Shown here: one piece after another, positions 45,720 through 57,566 of the stretch
Numbering within the stretch: position 1 is the stretch's first letter
Layout of the letters: each line of letters begins with the position of its first letter
Assembly (NCBI GenBank): GCA_023053685.1
Contig: JALIGW010000003.1
Span: forward strand, 50,053,996-50,117,995
DNA: 64,000 bases
From: Diadophis punctatus similis
Taxonomy: Eukaryota > Chordata > Lepidosauria > Squamata > Dipsadidae
Direction: 5' to 3'
Program-made: the position numbers and the translations under genes
The notes under the pieces: generated by a model
Databases searched by the model: none
What the model was told of the DNA's origin: nothing
The model's input: the letters and a program-made list of their open reading frames with translations, nothing else

Positions 45720-46320
45720 GGTCCCCTGCTCCGTGTATACACTCTGAAGGACTCACCTGCCAAATACTGCCTCCGATGAAGCGAAGATGTTATACTAGCT
45801 GATAAACAGGGATGGAGAGGACCAAGTTGCTGCATGACAGACCTCCTCTATAGAGGCCTGTGTTGCCCTTGCTGCGGTCATAGCTGCACTCCGGGTGGAG
45901 TGAGCCATTACATGTTTAGGCAACGGATTTCGTAGGCCTTGCATTTCGTAGGCCTTAGCAATGCAGGACCTAAGCCAACGACCCACAGTTGAAGGGGTGA
46001 CCCTGTTACCCAACGTGGCAGGCTGAAATGAAACAAAGAGGGATTTTGTTTTCCTAATGGCGGCAATCCGTTTAACTTATATGCGGAGATACCTTCTTAC
46101 GTCCAGGGTGTGCCACCTCTTCTCCAAGCAATGGGCTGGGTTGGGGCAGAAGTTAGGCAATATTAGTTCTTGTGCTCTGTGGAACCAGGTGTTCACCTTG
46201 GGGACAAAGGAGGGGTCCAGCCACAAAATCACCCTATCTGCATGAAAAACTCACAAGTCCTGCCTCACTGATAGAGCCGCCAGCTCAGATACCTTCCTGG
46301 CCGATGTAATGGCCACAAGG
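45720..46320 (-). pseudogene. DIRS copy 2 tyrosine recombinase
   Basis: Frame 46013-45795 contains VGRWLRSCIAKAYEM, AHSTRSAAMTAA (HxxR box intact, unlike copy 1) and CHAATWSSPSLFIS. A stop codon falls right after FIS, just before the Tyr that aligns to the catalytic FIRHY Tyr of copy 1; downstream residues (ASSEAVFGR) still match. This copy therefore would make a protein lacking its nucleophile. Upstream recombinase sequence toward 46320 is in other frames. Confidence 0.78.
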
Positions 46321-46329
46321 AAGGCTACC

Positions 46330-46917
46330 TTACAGGTAAGGAATCGAAGGGATGTCGACTCTAAAGGCTCGAATGGGGGCCCGGTGAGGGAGTTCAAGAC
46401 CTTGGACAGGTCCCATGTAGTACCCTGTGCACCACCGGGGACACAAATTGGTTTTGGGAATCACAAAAAGAGTAGAATAGAATCCCTGCCCGTGCTGGTC
46501 CTCAGGGACCTGCTGGATCGCATGGATGTCCAGCAGGTGCTGTATGGCAGTCTCCATGAGGATCCTTTTAGAAACGTCTTTTGAGACTGGGCAACGGATA
46601 AAAAACCTCGGAGGAGTGGAGAGGAATTCAAGGGAAGGCCTGATCTCACCGTCTCCCAGACCCAAACATCCAATGTGATCTCCTCCCATTAGTCTGCAAA
46701 GAAGGCCAGTCAACCTCCGATGGGGCAACGAAAAGTCCGACTTCCTCTGCCATGAAAGGGCCGCTTCGATTGAAATTGCCTGCCTCTGCTTGGCCCCTCC
46801 TGCTGCTGCCTCTGTCTCTGGGTGTAGCTTCCCTGGGAACGTTGAAATCCCACACCTGAAAACACAGGTCTGAAGGTTGGCCTTCGAAAATATGGAGAGG
46901 GGCGAAAGTTGGCTCAT
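46330..46917 (-). pseudogene. DIRS copy 2 Gag end plus RT start, fused by deletion
   Basis: A 195-codon open frame. Its middle has AIQHLLDIHAIQQVPEDQ and GQGFYSTLFVIPK (residues about 125-155), equal to the RT start of copy 1. After VIPKTN the match stops and the frame enters recombinase-side sequence. The RT motifs SLDLTEAY, LPFGLSSAP and YxDD and the RNase H are all absent. The deletion removed about 1.5-2 kb compared with copy 1, with the open frame happening to continue across the joint. Confidence 0.75.
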
Positions 46918-47060
46918 ATGGTGAATAATGGCAAAACCTTCCTTTTATCTCTGGATTCTACCAACAAGGGATCCAGCGAGTCCCCAAACAATTTCTCCCC
47001 TGTGAAAGGGGCCGATGCCAGTCACCACTTATGGCGAGCATCCGCCCGCCAATGTCACAA

Positions 47061-47624
47061 TCAGAACAAACGGCAGGCCGCCACTGAAGAGCCAATGGCC
47101 TTGGATGCAAATCTGGCAGAGTTGAGAGTGGTGTCTGGGGAAAACACCGCTGCCATAATCTTGTTAATGTCCTGGTGTGTTCTTGTATCTGCCGCCGGTA
47201 TCCTCTCTTGCATCTGGTGAAGCCAGAGCAAAGAGGCCCGGTTGAAAAAGGAGGCAGTCGTGGAATCTCTGACTGCCCATGCCGCTGCCTGATGTGTTCT
47301 CTGCAGTATTTGCTCTGATCGCCTGTCCTCTGGCCTTAGGCTCTCCTCTGGTTCGCCAGGTATGGCGGAAGATGGTTGTAAAGCCGCCACCGGGGCATCC
47401 ACAGCCGGAGGTTGGAGGACCCGTGCGAGATCCGGGCCCACATTGTAAAACCTCCTGTCTTCTGATGATGTATTGGACCCTGCCCCAGGAGAGGTCCACT
47501 GCCTCTGGACCACATCGACAAAAAGATTGGGCGAGGGAATGACCTCTGCCTCTGTGGTTGGCTCAGAGAAGAGCGGATCCGCTGAATTAGTTGGACCCTC
47601 TGGTTGTGTGAGTGACTGAGTCAA
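47061..47624 (-). pseudogene. DIRS copy 2 Gag-like fragment
   Basis: Frame of 187 codons. VDVVQRQWTSPG, FYNVGPDLARVLQPP, PSAIPGEPEESL and HQAAAWAVRDS correspond in order to the Gag motifs of copy 1 (NVQRQWEVP, FNVAPELASLL, MPGESEEL, HQAAAWAI). Assignment rests on this internal homology and position before RT; no outside domain name is claimed. Overlapping frames on both strands are shadows. Confidence 0.75.
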
Positions 47625-47763
47625 AAAGCTGGAAGGGATAGCAACAGTGGCATGTCCTCCACAGCTCTGGAAGACTCAGTCCAATCAGCTAAGCAGATGA
47701 GGTCAACCCCATTCCTGGATGCTATCTCCACCACTATGGAGAAGATCGGGACTTATGGCTGAT

Positions 47764-48295
47764 TAGTGAAATGGTCTGATTTGCTGATGATACCAAATTG
47801 TTCAGGTAAATAAATGTAGAAAGTAACTGTGGAGAGCTCCAAAAATACTCTTGAAGCTGTCTGGAACCTCTAGCACACAAATGAAGTTCATTGAAAAGCT
47901 GTGTAAAATGTTGTGATTGACACCTCTCCTCCCCCCTACTTTATGTATATATTGTGAGAAAGGACTATATAATACCCATCATTGCGCTCCTATATAAAAA
48001 TGATACATCTCTTCAAGGTAATTGGAAAGAAAGCCTAGCAGCTGAAGGCAGGACAAGCAATGGATGGAAACTTATTAACGAGAGCACCAACCTAGAAGTA
48101 AGAAGAAATTTCCTGACAGAACAATTAATCAGTGTTGCTTCCAAAAGTTGTGGGTGGCCCAACATTGGAGGTTTTTAAGAAGAGATTGGACAGCTATTTG
48201 TTTGAAATGGTATAGGGTTTCCTGCTTGAGCAGGGGATTGGACTAGAAGACCTCCAAGGTCCCTTCCAGCTCTATTATTCTGTTATCTTCTCTTT
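47764..48295 (+). mobile_element. CR1-like LINE, RT remnant and 3' end
   Basis: GATTTGCTGATGATACCAAA encodes FADDTK, the CR1 catalytic motif, near 47777. After heavily decayed sequence, about 48040-48178 encodes a WKLINESTNLEVRRNFL phrase of the CR1 terminal region. The CR1 3' UTR follows (GATTGGACTAGAAGACCTCC, AAGGTCCCTTCCAGCTCTAT) and ends TATTCTGTTAT. Together with 44945-45340 it is plausibly one element separated by DIRS copy 2. Confidence 0.75.
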
Positions 48296-48787
48296 AGGTC
48301 TGTGAATTCTACAGTTCAGGTGTGTGGAAAAACTAATTGCTCATGGCTCTGCCAAGCATTGTTTACTTTGCGTAATTCAGGACTGTCAAGGCCATGTACC
48401 TTCTACAATTGGGAACAGATGGAGAAGAAAATTAGTATTGTTCCTAGGAACTAAAGGAGGCTATTAGACTACAATAGAAGGAAAGGTTCCAGAAAATGTT
48501 CAACCCTGAGCTGATGCTAGATTTCCAATCACCCCCACTTCCAAGTAATTCCTTTTAAATCTGATCCTTTGTTTTAAGGGCCTGCCTAGCCCTTCTAGCA
48601 GCTGCAAACAACAATTTCTAAATAATCTTAACACCAACTTTGTTACTGCTGCAGAACATCAGACCCTCCAATTCAGTCCTCTTGCATGCTGTGTGTCATC
48701 AGTTTTGAACCTTTAATTTGCACGGCCACTTTCCTTGTTATCTACACATGATGTCAGATCTAATCAGCAAGGCTGTTTTATAGGACA
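48296..48787. other. Unassigned sequence
   Basis: No repeat or gene recognised. Confidence 0.35.
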
Positions 48788-48789
48788 TA

Positions 48790-49791
48790 CCGTATTTTTC
48801 GGAGTATAAGACACACCTTTTTACCCCCCAAAAGAGGGTGAAAACTTGGGTGCGTCTTATACACCGAATGCAGTCCCACCCACCCAGCTACCCCCACCCT
48901 TTGGCCTCTGTCTTCCAGCAATTTACCTGCTTGCAGCAAAGAGGGAAGACTTGCTTGTAACGCCAAGCAAGTCACTAGCAGTTTCCCGATCTACAGCTGA
49001 TTAGGTTTGCCACTGGGAAAATGAAAGTGAAACTAACTACAAAGAGGCAAATAGCTGGGAGAGACACGCAGGTTTTTATTTTTTTGCTGAACTGGATGGA
49101 AGGGGATAAATGAATAACTATAGATGTCTGTAGAATGTCCAAATTATTAGACTTATTTTTTTAAAGACTGCTTTATTATTGTTCTAGAGCCAGGGGTCTC
49201 CAACCTTGGCAACTTTAAGACTTGTGTACTTCAACTCCCAGAATTCCACAGCCAGCTTTGTTAGCTTTGCTGGCTGTGGAATTCTGGGAGTTGAAGTCCA
49301 AAAGTCTTAAAGTTGCCAAGGTTGGAGATCCCTGTAAATCTAGACAACTTAACAAAATAAAGAAGCTTTTTAAAATAAATGCTTGCTCTGAAGAGGCCCA
49401 GTGCTATTGTATCTTCTTTTAAATAATAGAGAATAATGTATACTTCCAGAAATTTTAATTAATTTTAATAGCTCTGTACAAGTATAGTATGAAATGTAAC
49501 AGTGTCCTGTTTAGTATTAGAGTTTAGTTACCTTGGAGTAGATCTATTTAAATAATTGGGAAGAGTTAGTGTGACTACATTTAAGAAAACATTCTGGCAT
49601 AATGTACATTTCTCCAATTCTTTGCTATTTCTATGGGTCAGGCACACATGCACAGAAATACACAGCAAACAGTGTATATCATATCTGCTGTTTGCTGTTT
49701 GGCAAATTGCTTGCCTTTTTCCCTTGTTTTCGTCCCCCAAAACTAAGGTGCGTCTTATACTTCGGTGTGTCTTATACTCCGAAAAATATGG
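48790..49791 (+). mobile_element. TA-flanked DNA transposon, family A copy 3 (composite)
   Basis: The ends CCGTATTTTTCGGAGTATAA and ATACTCCGAAAAATATGG are inverted repeats. TA lies at 48788-48789 and 49792-49793. It is collinear with copy 2, including the nested palindromic MITE. The right end duplicates a 'GTCTTATACT' motif much as copy 1 does at its corresponding end. Non-autonomous. Confidence 0.9.
49191..49334. mobile_element. Palindromic MITE nested in family A copy 3
   Basis: Same 144-bp unit, junction sequences (GTTCTAGAGC before, TAAATCTAGACAAC after) and position as in copy 2 at 26049-26192. The shared junctions mean it was inherited with the host element and did not insert twice. 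Confidence 0.88.
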
Positions 49792-49793
49792 TA

Positions 49794-51543
49794 TGTTGTC
49801 TTTCAGTGATTTTGCTCTTTGATAAACATCTGTGCCACAGTGGAGAGGGGAAAGAAGGTGGAGACAGCTGCAAAATACTACCTAGTTCTTCCCTCCTCAA
49901 AGAATCATTTGCAAAGAAATGTTAATTTTATACCAGTCACATGATGTGATTTCATTAATGATACATATTATGGCAGATAGAACTTTGCATATTGTCTTGA
50001 ATATTTGCATATTGTCTTGTTTCTTTTTGTGAGCTCCAACTCTTAGTCTTTTTCCGCCTTTCAACTTTGATTGCACCAACAATTAGCCCAAGAACCCTGG
50101 AAAAGTATCACTTTTGATTGGGGGTAGTGATGGGTATGTTTGGTAAATCTATGAGTGCCTCACTAATTACACCCTCCTAAACTGATACTTCCTTCATTCT
50201 ATTATATGCAAGGTCCCAGTGATCTTATGCCTTTGCCCCAGTTCCTCATTTCTCTGTTCAGCAAATTAAAATGTTTAGTGTGAAGAAAATATGTTTTCTT
50301 GTACAACCAACACTCTTTAATAACTATTTAGATGGCCCTGATATGAGTCACAATTGGTGGGCATAGCAATTCGATTGTGATCTTTTCAAAAGAAGCAAAT
50401 TTACCTTACGTTCATAATAATACTAAAACAATTATGCACTGGTTCGAGATGATATGTAGTAAAAGGTTCTTCAACATTTGATTTCAATGATGTTCAACCC
50501 ATGAACATTGTCAATAAACTTTATGCAAAATATCCTTTTAGAAATCAGACATCTGATATGTCTGTTTCCTTTGTTACATCAGTTATAAAACTAGATTTCC
50601 ATTAACTTACAGATGTAAGCATATTTCTCAATCCCTAGGAAAACTGAAACAATATTTGTTGAAGATCTTGCCTATTGATTTTTTAAAATGCCACCAGTTT
50701 AATTTTTTAGTATATATGATAATTATTTCACATTTTTATATTCCCCCTTTCATTTAAGAATCTCAAAATAATAAATATAGAGTTCCCAGTAAATTTTCCA
50801 TCCAGAAATTAAACTAAATGTCATCAGATATAGAGCACGTGCAGTTTGTTTCCTGGATGAAGATTTAATAATAGATTCCCTCTTCAAAAACCTGTTCAAT
50901 GGAGGGGATATTGTAGGAGACGAGGTAGCAGAACCTGGGGGCAGAGTTCAAAAAGGGATCAGCCTAGAATTCCTATGTAGCCACAAGCAGACTAAGTCCA
51001 ACCTCCCCCCCCCTTGAATCCTGTTGACCCTTATCTATTCTGTTGACCAAGAAGGTGCTAACCGTTAGTTGAGAAGATTCCTGGGCGTAGGCTTTTTAGC
51101 AATAAATCAGTTTAATTGGACCTTCACGTGTGGAACTGGTCTTTTGCACCTGACAGATATTCAAAATCCTGATTTGTGTACTTTCCAAATCCTGTATGTA
51201 TCTACTGTATATAGAAAGTTTTTAGGTACAATTTTCAAGAATATACTGAAAGCCTTACAAGTCCTGTAAGAAAGAACTGTGAATCATGTCATTTATCTCT
51301 CTATGTAATCACATTGAACTAGGTTGGTTCTCCAGTGTCAGCATATATTATCTACAGAACAAAAGGTGTACTAAACATCATTTATAAATATTTAATTCCA
51401 CAATTGAGCTTTGTGGAAAAAGGAGAACTCTTCATTATCATACCTGTGTCTTTTGAAATATTACTATTATTTATTGTGGCACTTCTATAACAGAAGGAAG
51501 TAGTGTACATGAGAGGGCAAGGGATGTAATTTTGTGTGCTTTG
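49794..51543. other. Unassigned sequence
   Basis: AT-rich, no family or exon recognised. A GCATATTGTCTTG direct repeat occurs near 49987 and 50007. Confidence 0.35.
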
Positions 51544-51551
51544 CAATAGAA

Positions 51552-52071
51552 CAGTGATGGCGAACCTTTTTTGGCTCGGGTGCCAAAAGGGTGCCCGCGC
51601 GTGCAATAGCGTGCACATGCATGCCCACACCCATAATGCAATGCCTCCCCCCGAGCATGCGCACAACCCCCGCGCTGCCCCCCGCGCATACACACAACCC
51701 CCCACACTGCCCCCCCGCGCATGCGCACATGCTTCACTGAAGCCTCTGGACTTCTGGTAGGCCCGTTGGGCTGTTTTTTGCTCTCCCCAGGGTTCAGAAA
51801 GCCTCCTAAACCCTGGGGAGAGCGAAAAACAGCCCAACGGACCAACTGGAAGTTCATTTCTGAACTTCCGGTTGGCCCATTGGGCCGTTTTTCGCTCTCC
51901 CCAGGGTTCAGGAGGCTTTCCTGAAGCCCAGGGAGAGTGAAAACGGCTGAAAAGAAGGCTGAAAATCAGCTGGCCAGCACGCACATGCACGCTGGAGCTG
52001 ACATAGGGAAACGCCTTGCGTGGCCTCAGATATGGCTCCACATGCCACCTATGGCGCGTGTGCCATCACTG
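51552..52071 (-). mobile_element. hAT-type MITE, CAGTGATGGCGAACC family, copy 3
   Basis: The ends CAGTGATGGCGAACCTTTTT and GCGCGTGTGCCATCACTG bound 520 bp, with the exact 8-bp duplication CAATAGAA at 51544-51551 and 52072-52079. The centre has an internal tandem/inverted duplication of a GTTGGGCTGTTTTTCGCTCTCCCCAGG-type block (about 51755-51930). The 219- and 128-codon frames here are repeat translations. Confidence 0.92.
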
Positions 52072-52079
52072 CAATAGAA

Positions 52080-53297
52080 ACTAATGAAAAGGCTGTTGTA
52101 AAATCGTGAGTTTTCACAGCTCATGATTTCTAGTAGGATGTGACTTGTATTTAGGATATCATTTGCATGCATGTGCCAGTACAGCTAATGGAATTCCTAG
52201 GAAAAATAAGCGTATATTTCAACCCATCGTAATTTAGGAAAGAAATGACTGCCTAATTTTTCTAATGGATATAATATGTGGTTATACATTTTTAAAGACA
52301 ATAGTGTTTTTTAGTAAAAATTAAACCAAAACAAAAGGTAATGAAATAGGAAGAATGAAAAAAACCTCAGATACATTTTTCTAAAAATTGTATAGTGTGG
52401 AGTAATTGAATACTGATAATTCTTGTTTAATGCTACAATTGTTGCACATAAGAGTCGCTGATGAGATAGACTGGTAGCGATTGTTACATCCTTTGGTCCA
52501 TCTGCCCTCCCTCTCTTTTCTACATCTGGTTGTAACCTTTCTGACATTCAGCACATCCCTGCCCTGCTTTGTTTTGACTCCTGACAAGCCTTTCAATTTG
52601 CTATTTTCTTTGAAGAGCTGAGAAGTCATCAGTAGCCTCACTCCTGCTCTTCCCCCTGAAAGTATTGAGCATTGGTATTGAGTTTCAGCCCTGACAGACG
52701 TGAATGGGGCACACCATTGATCCAGAGGGCTCAAGTTCAACTGGCAGCCTGTGTGACCCTATTCCTGAGTGAGTTGTTGCTGTCTCAGCTTACAGTAGTT
52801 TTTCCTTCATTGTACAGAGGAACAGGCATGATCTCCGGTTGTTTCAAGGGAATACGTGCATCAGTATGGACTGTTAATTGCATCAGGGATAGAGAGACAG
52901 GTGTTATAGCATTCCTAGCTGGAATCCAAGAAGAACAAGCAATATTGAATCCAGTTTTTTCTGGGAAGAAACTGTATATCCTGCTGTTACTGTGTGTTGG
53001 TATGTTATACAGGGAGATGTAGATGTAACTTAATTTAGACCCAATTCATTTTTCTGCCTCTGTCATGTGACAATTGTGTATACTGTCCATACTGTATATA
53101 GGAACTATCTGGACTGAGTATTCTGCACCTTTACAATTGGAACAGGAGGCTGGATTAGAGTCTTGGATAAACTATACTTTCTTTGTTGACCATCCATCCA
53201 TAATTGGCACAAAACAGTGCCTGCATAAAATTTGCTCTTCTGACCTCGTGTTCTTATTCTACATCCATTGTAGCAGTTCTGAATCACTTCTGGATAT
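52080..53297. other. Unassigned sequence
   Basis: No repeat hallmark. Opposed frames of 119 and 116 codons around 52381-53022 have no recognised motif. I cannot rule out a small or diverged exon. Confidence 0.3.
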
Positions 53298-53299
53298 TA

Positions 53300-53672
53300 A
53301 AGGTAGTCCTCAATTTACAATCATTTGTTTAGTGACCGTTTGATGTTACAAGGTACAGAAAAAAGTGACTAACAACCAGTCCTTACGCTTATGACCATCA
53401 CAGTCTTCCCATGGTCATATGATAAATTTCAGGCATTTGGCAACCAGCAGTCATTTACGACAGTTGCAGGGTCCCAGGGTCACATGATACCAACTGTGAC
53501 CTTTCTACCCACCTTCCAACAAGCAAAGGCAATGGGGGAAAGTCAGATATGCTTAATGACTGCATGATTCACTTAAAAACTACAGTTATTCACTGAACTA
53601 TAGCAAAATAGGTCATAAAATCAGGCGGGACTCATTTAACAACCACCTTGCTCAGCAAATGGCTTGCACATT
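53300..53672 (-). mobile_element. TA-flanked MITE, GTAGTCCTCGACTTAC family, right end decayed
   Basis: The left end AAGGTAGTCCTCAATTTACA follows TA at 53298-53299. The body phrases CCCATGGTCATATGATAAAT and AGGGTCACATGATACC match 36597-36985 in order. The distal inverted repeat is eroded. Confidence 0.8.
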
Positions 53673-53718
53673 TATATTTCTTAGCAATGTTTCACTCTTA
53701 ATATTTAAAAGGGATTTA

Positions 53719-53970
53719 AGAGCCAAGGTGGCGCAGCGGTTAGAGTGGGGTACTGCAGGCCACTTTAACTGACTATGATCCGCAGGTCAGGGTTCAAATC
53801 TCACCGGCTCAAGGTTGACTCACCCTTCCATCCTTCCGAGGTAGGTAAAATGAGGACCTAGATTGTTGGGGCAACGTAAATATACATTGCTTACTGGTGT
53901 GAACCGCTTAGAGAATGCTTGCACTGTGAGGCGGTATATAAATGTCACTAATAAATAAAATAAATAAATA
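53719..53970 (+). mobile_element. Full-length tRNA-derived SINE with L2/CR1-like tail
   Basis: AAGGTGGCGCAGCGGTTAGA (A box at about 53729) and GGTTCAAATCTC (B box at 53791) form the tRNA-like head. CTTCCATCCTTCCGAGGTAG, AGATTGTTGGGGCAACG and GAACCGCTTAGAGAATGCTT follow. The end GAGGCGGTATATAAATG passes into (AATAA)n. It is the reference copy for 12021-12264 and 29047-29150. Confidence 0.9.
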
Positions 53971-56900
53971 AATTTAGATGATTAACAATTGGCAGATGTC
54001 TGAAGTAAGATAAAAGGAGATATTTCAAGAAATAGCTACCTTGAAGAAATATATTTTTCATTACATAGTTACAATGTGATGGCATCTTTCCTCCCCAATT
54101 AAAATTGACATGCAATACTGACTGTAACATAGTGGTTAAGTACAAGCTGTGTGCCAACAAATCCCTGGTGCTCTGTCATTAGTTTATGAGGTTCAGAGGG
54201 AAGTTATCTCTTAGCCTCAGCTTCCCCTTTGCAATAGTAATATTGCCCCACCTTATTAAATAACCATATAGGAATTACTGTGGGAATGTATACAGATGTT
54301 TGGATAGCATATGTTATGCTATGTTGCATTTATAACCAATATAAAGGAAGCCACAAGTTCTCCTGCTTTTTCTCCTATGTTACACAGCTTCAGAGTTTTC
54401 TGCTATCATATCTGATAATGGCCCCAAAAAGATAAATGGCTGTAAATTAACAAAAGATGAAATATCAATAAATCCTAACAGATATGGCCTGGTCTGGGCA
54501 TACAACACCTTACTAAAGGAATTGTTAAAAATATTGAGAGATGCCTGTAATTGATACACTGAGATCCTCTGTTGAGGTTTCATTTTACCCATCTGGATGT
54601 GGAATTTTAGTCAGAGTAAACACTTGGATGTTCTTTTATATATGATGGAGAACTGAATAGCTTTCCATTCACCAAGAGCCATGTCCATTGCACTCATTAC
54701 GTCTAGGCGCTTGTCTCTTGGGCCTGTTTGGCTTATGTTTCTGAGAGAGTGCACTAGTATCACTGATAGGATTTGCAGCTGACTTGGAAAGATCCAAGCA
54801 TGTGCTTTAAAGAGGAAGGGAAAAGTACAGATTTTATTAAGGTAGAGCACATCTTCAAATTGGATTATCTCAAATTTTCGGAAGCATCACAGCATTGATT
54901 GGCTGGCCTGGAGTGGGAGAGGCTATGCAGAGACACGCCAGAGTGTGTGCAATTGGATCTCTTCCATTAGACTGATCAATAACTGCTGCCCAAGTGTGAT
55001 GGTGGTGGTGTGGAGTGGTGTTACGAAACTGAATAAATATAGATGTGAGAGCTGAGAAATTGCATTACAACCAGAGGATCCAAGCCCAACATAAATAACC
55101 CTTTCACCTTAACACCCAGACTAGGAACCTTAAGTCATTCAGGAGCAGAGACATCCTACTTACTGAAGAAACCTAAGATTAAAAAGTGTTCTGTGCTATT
55201 CGGTCAGTACAAGATTTAACGGTAGATGTTATGACCTTAATCATTTCTAATTATGCCTTTTGTGAACTATACTTTGTTATGCAAAAATTGGGTCTAGATG
55301 AAAGGTTTCAAAACTTATTTGGATTTTTGAGAAGATATCATAGGCAGCTCATCACAGCATGGCTACAAGTCAAGTGGAGTATTCTGCATTCATGCAGTGA
55401 TTGTGTGGTAACAATAGCAAGTCATAAAATAGCTGTTTTGCAGAAAGGTATAAAGGTAATTTTTAAAAGAAAAGCAGTTTACTCAAACATTAGAATACAT
55501 GATAGGCATAGTGTTTGGTCTCCCAAACAACCCCAATCCTTTGAAATCACCATTTTTTTTCTCCACACAGTTATTTCTTTCTGTTACTAAATCGTTTTTC
55601 CTCAAATCCATCCTGGATTATCTCTCCAGCCTCTTGTTGTTACTAAATTAAGTCCAGGTACCTGGGTTTACACAGCATTAAGCCGTAAGTAATCATATTA
55701 GCCATCACATTGTAACCAAATGGTTATTGAGCCCAGCATGCTTTCTGGCTGAACTTTCACCACAGTATTACTTGTCTTTCTTTGAGTCTATAGTGTGGCG
55801 TCTCCGATCTTATCAAGTAGTAGGTTCCCTTCACTACTTTAATTAATTTTTCGCAGGTGACTTCTGCTCTTTCTTGAATGGTATTCCTGGCCTATGTGGG
55901 GCCCAAAGATATGCTGGTAACTGAAAATAACGAGTGATATATTTTGCCCCTTTTCGGACTCAGTTAATGGACCCATGGTTTACTCAGTTAAACCATTGTC
56001 TTAGACTAAAAACTAAATATATGGCCTGGGTGTGCTAGGACAAAATATGAATAGAGATTTTGTCAGCAAATACAGCAACTAAATAATTAAATATTTTAAA
56101 ATCTAAACAAAATTAAAAAGAGTGATGGTGAGATGGGCGGCAAATAAATTTAATAAATAAAAAAAAGTAAAATAAAAATTGGAAACCCTTGTGAAAGGGT
56201 AGCGCCATGGTACCCTCAATGGTACCTGCAATGGCACTACCCTCAAGATACATCATTTCAACTAAAGAAAGTATTGATTTCTGGCAGTATGAGGATTGAT
56301 TGCTTACACCATTTGTCATGCTGCTTTATAAGTAGTAGGCCATAATATCAAAATACTTACTAATGATACCAAGTGCCTATGGAGAAATGGACATGGTTTA
56401 GAAGGTCACATGGGTTATATGCGTTTATTCCCATGTTTACCAAGTTCTGTATTTATGGGCATTATTGGAAAGTGGTTAAATTTGACAGATTAATGATTCA
56501 TCTTCCGTATCTCATAATGTAATATTATTATTCCTGTGTACATCTGCTACAAATTTCCTCCACATTTTGTGACCTAAACCAGTTTTGCTGAGGCAGCCAT
56601 ATTGAATCCCATCTAATTAGTGTACATTTAACATCTTGTTTTGCTTGGACCAGACAACACATCAGTAACCTATTGACCTTTCTGTTCAGTTGAGAACCCC
56701 CTGGCAGCTGGGAACTCTTGGAATGCATCCTGGTAGACTTTCTCCACCCCCCCTTCCTTTTGCATCCTTTAAATTTAGTGAGCCTAGATAAGTTTTGAAT
56801 GAAGGTGCTGACTGGAGTGGCATTTGGGCTAGGAGATAGCATTTGTCTCTGTAAGCTATTTTCTGAATATGATTTAAAGTAATAAGTGAGGAAGAAACCT

Positions 56901-57558
56901 GTGATAAAGTCAGCACTTTGCTTATTAAGGGGAAAAGACTGTGCTGGGCTAGGAATAATATTAATTAGACAGATATATGACAAGCTAGGAAGCTTTTCAG
57001 AGACGTGCATTTGCAAGCATAGTGCTTTTAAGATAGATGAATAGGAAGATTAGTACCCACACCCTTAGGGGGCGGGGAGAGAGAGAAGGAATAATTTGAG
57101 GTGGAGCTTGTAGTCTTATGAAAAAATTATGATTTTAGAGTTCGAGATTTTCAAAATGATTAGATGTAATAATTAATTTTGAAAGTAGTTGATAGTGATA
57201 ACTGAAAGGCTAACATCCTTAAGATTGACTTGATTCAAATGGTTCTCATAAACATGTGGTTTCTGATTCCTTCAGAAAAAGATACAGGTATTTGTTTGTG
57301 TTCTCAGGATACAGTAATTCACTAATTTTATTCTTCTCATTGTTAATTCCCAGTTTGCTTCACTGTTAACCCTTTCCTTCTCTGCTCTGATAAGCTATAC
57401 TAATCAGTATAGCTGCTGATTAGTAATAACATTTTAACAAGGATCGGTATGAGTGTCCTTTCTGTTATTTTTATGAGATCATTTATGGGCGGGGAGAGAT
57501 ACCTTCAAATTCCTCTTCACTAGAGGTTCCAAAGCATAGAAGCAGCATATGAGAAACC
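53971..57558. other. Unassigned 3.6-kb stretch
   Basis: Mostly AT-rich. About 56118-56165 (GAGATGGGCGGCAAATAAAT) is a short LINE/SINE tail fragment. GGTACC..CAATGG occurs as a small local repeat near 56207-56235. The 162-codon frame at 57016-56528 shows no motif. No exon recognised. Confidence 0.35.
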
Positions 57559-57566
57559 TTCTACAT

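Larger units (their letters stand above)
45357..47745 (-). mobile_element. DIRS-like retrotransposon, copy 2 (internally deleted)
   Basis: A 2.4-kb minus-strand element with the same architecture as copy 1. Inverted terminal repeats lie at about 45390-45500 and 47628-47735. The internal complementary region at about 45583-45670 is complementary to the left end (GGTAAGACCAACGCC) and then the right end (TTCTCCATAGTGGTGGAGAT). Gag and the start of RT are present, then the sequence jumps to recombinase. The whole RT palm and RNase H are missing. The TIR sequence (GGAGATAGCATCCAGGAATG) differs from copy 1 and matches copy 3, so it is a second subfamily. Confidence 0.88.

Noticed and set aside
25652..49791. 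Segmental duplication linking 25.6 kb and 48.8 kb
   Set aside because: The similarity stops exactly at the TA-flanked TIRs, so these are two transposon insertions.
51382..52041. 219-codon frame rich in Cys, Gly, Ala and Arg
   Set aside because: It lies within the hAT MITE at 51552-52071 and reads its CpG-rich repeats.
52381..53022. Possible host exon in a repeat-poor region
   Set aside because: Opposed frames without motifs, and no clear acceptor/donor pair around a conserved frame. Kept as unassigned.
53729..53802. Possible tRNA gene (A and B boxes)
   Set aside because: The boxes belong to a SINE head; there is no cloverleaf with an anticodon arm, and the SINE body and tail follow.
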